Shown here: one piece after another, positions 59,695-64,000 of the stretch | Layout: each line of letters starts with the position of its first letter | How positions within the stretch are numbered: the stretch's first letter is position 1 | Origin: Ruegeria sp. THAF33 | GTDB lineage: Bacteria > Pseudomonadota > Alphaproteobacteria > Rhodobacterales > Rhodobacteraceae | Assembly (NCBI RefSeq): GCF_009363615.1 | Contig: NZ_CP045384.1 | Location: 928,501-992,500 of the forward strand | Length of the DNA: 64,000 nt | Direction: 5' to 3' | Made by a program: the position numbers and the translations under genes | The notes under the pieces: generated by a model | What the model saw: the letters and a program-made list of their open reading frames with translations, nothing else | Database searches by the model: none | What the model was told of the DNA's origin: nothing

Positions 59695-61152
59695 GTGTAT
59701 CTCGGTCTGGATTTGGGGACGTCAGGTCTTCGGGGAATTGTGGTCAGCGAAGAGGGCAAAGTCGTCGCCGAAGCCGAAGCAGGTGTCGAGACATCGATTT
59801 TGCATCCCGGCTGGTCGGAACAAGATCCGTCCGATTGGGTAGAGGCCTGCCAAAACGTCGTTGCTCAATTACGCGCGTTGAACGGTTCCGCATTTTCTGC
59901 GGTGCGCGGCGTTGGTCTGAGCGGCCACATGCACGGTGCCACGTTGCTGGATCGGGATGGCAGTGTGCTGCGGCCCTGTATCCTTTGGAACGACACGAGA
60001 TCAGCGCAGGAAGCTGCGGAGTTGGATGGTCTGCCGTCGATGCGCGCGATCACCGGGAACATCGTTTTTCCGGGCTTCACCGCACCCAAGCTGGAATGGG
60101 TGCGCGGTCATGAGCCTGACATGTATGCGAAGACATCCAAGGTGTTGCTTCCGAAAGATTATCTGCGTTTCTGGCTCACCGGTTCCTATGTCAGCGACAT
60201 GTCCGACAGCGCCGGTACGGCGTGGCTGGACGTTGGAAAACGTGAATGGTCAGATACCGCGCTGGATCTAAGCCACATGCGCTGGGACCAAATGCCAGAG
60301 CTGGTAGAAGGCAGTGCGGCAGGCGGAGAACTGCGGTCAGAGATCCTTAGGCAATGGGGCCTGACCGGGCCCGTCGTGGTTGCCGGTGGGGCCGGTGACA
60401 ATGCGGCGGCGGCCTGCGGTATCGGAAGTATTGGCGAGGGCAGCGGATTTCTTTCCTTGGGCACTTCGGGTGTGCTGCTGGTCGCAAAGGAAAGCTATGC
60501 GCCCGCGCCGGAAACAGCCGTTCATTGTTTTTGTCACGCGGTTCCGGATCGCTGGATTCAAATGGGTGTGATCCTGTCGGCCACCAACAGTCTCAACTGG
60601 CTGTCGCGCCATCTCGGTCAACCGGTCGGTGCGCTGGCGTCGACCCTGCCGGATTCGGTGAAGGGGCCTTCAAAGATTACATTCCTTCCGTACCTGTCCG
60701 GTGAACGGACGCCTCACAACGACAGCGACATACGCGGGGCATTCCTGGGGCTGGATATCGCATCGGAACCCGCTGATCTGACGCAATCCGTGACAGAAGG
60801 GGTTTCCTTTGCCATGCGCGATTGTTTGGAGGCGCTCAAAAGCACGGGCACCAATCCCGAAAGTCTTCTGGTCGTCGGTGGCGGTGCGCGGTCGCGGTTT
60901 TGGCTGGAAACGCTGGCCACGGTTCTGAACACGCCGCTTGCTGTGCCCCATGGAAGTGGGTTCGGCGCAGCCATAGGCGCAGCGCGTCTTGCTGCATGTG
61001 CGGTGGACGGCACCGACCCCAGGGATGTCATGCTGGCCCCGGAAGTCGCTGAGCGTGTTGAACCACGTGTCGAGCTGTCCGGCGCATATGAGGCGGAATA
61101 TCAGCGGTATCGCGAATACTATGCTGCTTTGTCCCCTTTGGCCGCGCGCTGA
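59695..61152 (+). CDS. xylB: Xylulokinase
   Basis: This FGGY-family kinase of 485 residues phosphorylates D-xylulose. It has YLGLDLGTSGLRGIVV at the N-terminus, GLSGHMHGATLLD (XylB-type), WNDTRS, and LGTSGVLLV and VVGGGARSRFW for ATP binding. The start is the GTG at 59695 (VYLGLDLG) with GAAGGGGGAAA before it; the frame from 59644 adds residues not seen in the family. It is first in an operon with aldose epimerase and a peroxidase (ATGA overlaps). Confidence 0.92.
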   Translation: MYLGLDLGTSGLRGIVVSEEGKVVAEAEAGVETSILHPGWSEQDPSDWVEACQNVVAQLRALNGSAFSAVRGVGLSGHMHGATLLDRDGSVLRPCILWNDTRSAQEAAELDGLPSMRAITGNIVFPGFTAPKLEWVRGHEPDMYAKTSKVLLPKDYLRFWLTGSYVSDMSDSAGTAWLDVGKREWSDTALDLSHMRWDQMPELVEGSAAGGELRSEILRQWGLTGPVVVAGGAGDNAAAACGIGSIGEGSGFLSLGTSGVLLVAKESYAPAPETAVHCFCHAVPDRWIQMGVILSATNSLNWLSRHLGQPVGALASTLPDSVKGPSKITFLPYLSGERTPHNDSDIRGAFLGLDIASEPADLTQSVTEGVSFAMRDCLEALKSTGTNPESLLVVGGGARSRFWLETLATVLNTPLAVPHGSGFGAAIGAARLAACAVDGTDPRDVMLAPEVAERVEPRVELSGAYEAEYQRYREYYAALSPLAAR

Positions 61153-62099
61153 TGGCTGATCCCAAATCCATGCCTGTCGAGCAGGTCCTTCTGGAAGACG
61201 GCAACATGTCCGTTTCCCTGTTGAACTATGGCGCAATCACGCAAGGCTGGTGGCTTGGCGAAACACCTTTGATATTGGGCTACGAAAACCCGCAGGATTA
61301 CCTGTCGGACCCGTTTTACCTTGGCGCGATGGTCGGGCGAGTGGCCAACCGCATCGGCGGGGCACAGTTTGCATTGCAGGGGCGCGTTCATCACCTGACA
61401 GCAAACGAAGGGCCGACCACGCTGCATGGTGGTCCGAGCGGGCTGTCGCGCAAATACTGGGATATCGTGAAAACCTCTCCAAATCAGGCGGTTCTGTCCT
61501 TGACTTCACCTGAAGGTGAAGGCGGTTTTCCCGGTGAAGTCAAATTCGAGGTGCATGTCGAACTGACCTGTCCGCGTCTGATCTACACAATCAGGGCGCG
61601 CCCGGATCGCCCGACGCCGATCAGCATCGCGCAGCACAATTATTACACTCTGGGCTGTCCTGAGGATATCCTGGACTGCCGGCTCAGGCTGAGGTCGAAC
61701 CGGGTGCTGGAGCTGGACGCGCGTTCCGTTCCTTCCGGAGATATCTCAGCCGTCGGCGACAGTGTGCCAGATTTCGCGTTGTCACGCACCGTCGGGGCAA
61801 AGGGGCGCGAGCTGGACCATTATTTTGTGTTTGATGACGGTGGAACCCATGATCATGCGGTCGCAGAGGTCAGGGCACCTTCGGGATTGAGGATGAACCT
61901 GTATTCAGATCAACCCGGTGCACAGGTCTATGCCGGAGCACATCTGTCAGGCCGATTTAGCCCGTGTGCGGGGCTGTGCATTGAACCGTCAGGATATCCG
62001 AACGCCGTGAATGTCCCCGCGTTCCCGACCGTCATCCATACGCCGGACAACCCGTATCAACAAACTCTGACACTTGAGATTTCCGAGGAACGATCATGA
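61152..62099 (+). CDS. galM: Aldose 1-epimerase
   Basis: The 315-residue mutarotase interconverts alpha and beta sugars. It shows NYGAITQGWWLG, GRVANRIGGA, HGGPSGLSRKYWD, the catalytic His in AQHNYYTLG and Glu in GLCIEPSGYPNA. The start overlaps the xylulokinase stop (TGATG), so the two act together in pentose use. The 3' end overlaps the peroxidase gene by 4 bases. Confidence 0.9.
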   Translation: MADPKSMPVEQVLLEDGNMSVSLLNYGAITQGWWLGETPLILGYENPQDYLSDPFYLGAMVGRVANRIGGAQFALQGRVHHLTANEGPTTLHGGPSGLSRKYWDIVKTSPNQAVLSLTSPEGEGGFPGEVKFEVHVELTCPRLIYTIRARPDRPTPISIAQHNYYTLGCPEDILDCRLRLRSNRVLELDARSVPSGDISAVGDSVPDFALSRTVGAKGRELDHYFVFDDGGTHDHAVAEVRAPSGLRMNLYSDQPGAQVYAGAHLSGRFSPCAGLCIEPSGYPNAVNVPAFPTVIHTPDNPYQQTLTLEISEERS

Positions 62100-63394
62100 G
62101 ACTTCAGATTGCAGCACATGCCGTAGGCATCTGGATGTCGCTTTCAGTTGCTCAGGCGCAAGACCTTGGTCCGAAACCTGAATTCACCGAACCTGACTTT
62201 TCAAACGCAGAGTTGGGGCAACTGCTGTTCTACGATCCGATCCTGTCGGGCAACAAGAACATCAGCTGCGCAACCTGTCATCATCCGAAGCTGGGAACGT
62301 CCGACGGGCTTTCACTGGGTATCGGCGAAGGTGGGGCTGGGCTGGGTGGTCAGCGCAAGGTCACACAAGACAACAGACCCGAGCAGCGCATTCCCCGGAA
62401 CTCGCCCGCGATGTGGAACCTCGGGGCGCTGGAATTCACGACGTTTTTCCATGACGGCCGCCTTGAGACGGACCCGTCACAGCCCAATGGCATCAGAACC
62501 CCGTTGGGGACGCATATGAGGCCCGGGTTCAAATCGGCTTTGGCGGCGCAGGCGATGTTTCCGGTGCTGTCACCTGACGAAATGGCGGGGCATTATTCTG
62601 AAAACGAGGTGAGCAAGGCCGTACGACTCGGCTTGCTGACCCAAGAGGGTGGCGCCTGGGATCTGATCGCCGCGCGCGTGGCGGCGATACCAGAGTATCA
62701 AAGGCGATTTAATGACATTGCGCCCGGAGAAGACATCTCCTTTACCGCAATCGCCAATGTCATTGCCGATTTCATCGCGTTTGAGTGGCGGGCTGACAAC
62801 AGCCTGTTTGATCGTGCGATGCGAGGCGAAGATAGGCTGCCCGAACAAGCGCAGCTGGGGATGGAGCTGTTCTACGGAAAGGCTGGATGCAGTGCCTGCC
62901 ATTCCGGCTGGTTCCAGACCGATCACGGGTTCTATTCCATCGCCATGCCTCAGATCGGCCCCGGAAAATCAGCCCGTTTCGAAAATCATGTACGGGATGA
63001 CGGGCGACTGCGCGTCACGGGCGACGAGGATGATGCGTTCGCATTCCGCACGCCTTCGCTGCGCAACGTGACCCTGACGGCGCCATATGGCCACAGCGGT
63101 GCCTACGCACGGCTTGAGGATGTCGTGCGTCATCATCTGGATCCGGTTTCCGCTTTGCGGAACTACGCCATCGAAATGGCTGACCTGCCAGAGTTTTTCG
63201 GGGCAGAGGATCAAAAGGCTTTGCTTGATCCCCGGCATGTCGAAGCCATAGCTGCGTCAAACGATCTGGCGCCCATCGACCTGAGTGATGACGAGGTCGA
63301 TGCCATCCTGAGTTTTCTGGGCACGCTGGAAGATCCGGCAGTTCGGTTGGGTGTTCCCCAATCGGTTCCCAGCGGATTGCCCGTCGATCAATGA
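62096..63394 (+). CDS. Di-haem cytochrome c peroxidase / MauG family protein
   Basis: The 432-residue periplasmic protein has a signal peptide (ends SVAQA) and two haem c sites CATCH (near residue 58) and CSACH (near residue 265). It matches bacterial cytochrome c peroxidases, which reduce hydrogen peroxide, or MauG-like oxidases. The ATGA overlap with the epimerase and the convergent ASPIC/UnbV gene are of interest, because such peroxidases are often found with CRTAC/UnbV proteins. The direct role in sugar use is unclear. Confidence 0.9.
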   Translation: MRLQIAAHAVGIWMSLSVAQAQDLGPKPEFTEPDFSNAELGQLLFYDPILSGNKNISCATCHHPKLGTSDGLSLGIGEGGAGLGGQRKVTQDNRPEQRIPRNSPAMWNLGALEFTTFFHDGRLETDPSQPNGIRTPLGTHMRPGFKSALAAQAMFPVLSPDEMAGHYSENEVSKAVRLGLLTQEGGAWDLIAARVAAIPEYQRRFNDIAPGEDISFTAIANVIADFIAFEWRADNSLFDRAMRGEDRLPEQAQLGMELFYGKAGCSACHSGWFQTDHGFYSIAMPQIGPGKSARFENHVRDDGRLRVTGDEDDAFAFRTPSLRNVTLTAPYGHSGAYARLEDVVRHHLDPVSALRNYAIEMADLPEFFGAEDQKALLDPRHVEAIAASNDLAPIDLSDDEVDAILSFLGTLEDPAVRLGVPQSVPSGLPVDQ

Positions 63395-64000
63395 TCAACG
63401 GCTGAGGCGGATCACCTGATTGGCATCTACCTTCTGCCAATCTCCATGTTCACCATCAGGCCAGATCACCCGTACTTCTGCGGTTTCGAGGTCTCCCAGA
63501 CCAAAGTGGTGGAACCCGGCAATTCCGCTGGCGTGCCCCCCGCCAATGGTCACTTCACGGGTTTGAATGCCCTCGGGCGTCTTGACTTCAATAAAACTGC
63601 CGACTGCCTGTCTGTTGGGGTGGCTCTGGCCGAGATCAATCATGAGCCAGTTGCCGGTCGTCGGCTCATTCTGAAAAACCTCGAGGTCCGAGCCGCGATT
63701 GACCACCACCAAATCCAGCCATCCATCCCCGTTGAAATCCGCCAGAGCCCCGCCGCGGGACTTTGCCATGGACGCGACACCAGCCTCTGATGCTGTTTCG
63801 ACAAACTGACCGGTGAAAGTCTGCATCAACAGATTGTTGGGGTCGTTCTGCGCCGCGTCGGGCATCTGCTCAACATTGCCTTTGGCGACGAAAATGTCGT
63901 CCAGCCCGTCATTGTTGACGTCCCCGAACTGTGCATGCCAGCCGGTCGAGGGGCGGCCGTCTCCTCCTGCATGTGGCCTGTGTGCCGTTGTTCCACGGTC
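63395..64000 (-). CDS. VCBS/FG-GAP repeat protein with ASPIC/UnbV domain, C-terminal part
   Basis: The frame is open to the right edge: 201 residues are visible and the N-terminus is outside. FG-GAP repeats with Ca-binding loops are seen (QFGDVNNDGLDDIFVA and ADFNGDGWLDLVVVN), then the ASPIC/UnbV C-terminal domain (GSFIEVKTPEGIQTREVTIGGGHASG, HFGLGDLETAEVRVIWPDG). These proteins are exported and beta-propeller shaped. The stop codon directly abuts the peroxidase stop in the convergent direction. Confidence 0.85.
   Translation of the reverse strand, partial: DRGTTAHRPHAGGDGRPSTGWHAQFGDVNNDGLDDIFVAKGNVEQMPDAAQNDPNNLLMQTFTGQFVETASEAGVASMAKSRGGALADFNGDGWLDLVVVNRGSDLEVFQNEPTTGNWLMIDLGQSHPNRQAVGSFIEVKTPEGIQTREVTIGGGHASGIAGFHHFGLGDLETAEVRVIWPDGEHGDWQKVDANQVIRLSR

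Noticed and set aside
1..64000. CRISPR array or prophage in the window
   Set aside because: No regularly spaced direct repeats, no cas genes, no integrase, terminase or capsid genes were seen.

Overview
The window looks like chromosomal DNA of a marine alphaproteobacterium of the Roseobacter group (Rhodobacteraceae). The reasons are high-GC coding with short gaps and many ATGA/GTGA stop-start overlaps, the cobN-cobW-DUF1636 set behind a cobalamin riboswitch, a glxBCD operon, several Liv-type transport and methylated-amine type genes, and a PopZ-like gene after tolC. The genus cannot be fixed from the sequence alone.

Layout. 1-2.95 kb: cobalamin genes (cobN cut by the left edge, cobW, DUF1636) behind a B12 riboswitch, minus strand. 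3-19.6 kb: ordinary core genes, namely an SLC13 permease, tRNA-Cys, a PCMT-family protein, tolC, a PopZ-like protein, cobQ, efp, ygfZ, a glycosyltransferase, small membrane and exported proteins, and a UDP-glucuronate decarboxylase. 19.7-20.7 kb: an AT-richer insert with two unknown small genes next to a degenerate tRNA-like sequence, abutting parE (20.7-22.6 kb).

23.0-38.0 kb is an accessory island with two facing parts. The plus-strand operon encodes an unknown protein, a 1409-residue PKD-repeat protein ending in an inhibitor-I9-like domain, a subtilisin-like protease, a small SCP2-like protein, a canonical polyprenyl diphosphate synthase, and a geranylgeranyl-reductase-like flavoprotein fused to a polyprenyl-synthase-like domain without its aspartate-rich motif. 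The minus-strand part is a likely class I lanthipeptide pathway: a 130-residue precursor with a Cys/Ser/Thr-rich C-terminus, followed without a gap by a 1442-residue protein that joins a complete LanC cyclase to a complete LanB dehydratase. No exporter or immunity gene is seen nearby.

38.2-55.8 kb is a second accessory system: a GntR/FCD regulator, glxBCD plus a class I glutamine amidotransferase, a sarcosine-oxidase-like flavoenzyme, a glutamine-synthetase-like ligase, a compact bacterial microcompartment (one BMC-P, one BMC-H, one BMC-T, an acylating aldehyde dehydrogenase, two NAD-dependent dehydrogenases, RidA) and a complete Liv-type ABC importer. A shared operator close to TGWATWCTGTATWCA lies in front of gntR, glxB, the DUF6455-like gene, the divergent oxidase/ligase pair and the importer. 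This ties the locus into one regulon. The likely role is uptake of an amine or amide, gamma-glutamylation, oxidation to an aldehyde, and aldehyde conversion inside the shell; the substrate is unknown.

55.9-59.4 kb: an Ldh-family dehydrogenase and a dimethylglycine-dehydrogenase-like protein. 59.7-63.4 kb: xylulokinase, aldose 1-epimerase and a di-haem peroxidase in one overlapping operon. The window ends inside an ASPIC/UnbV repeat protein.
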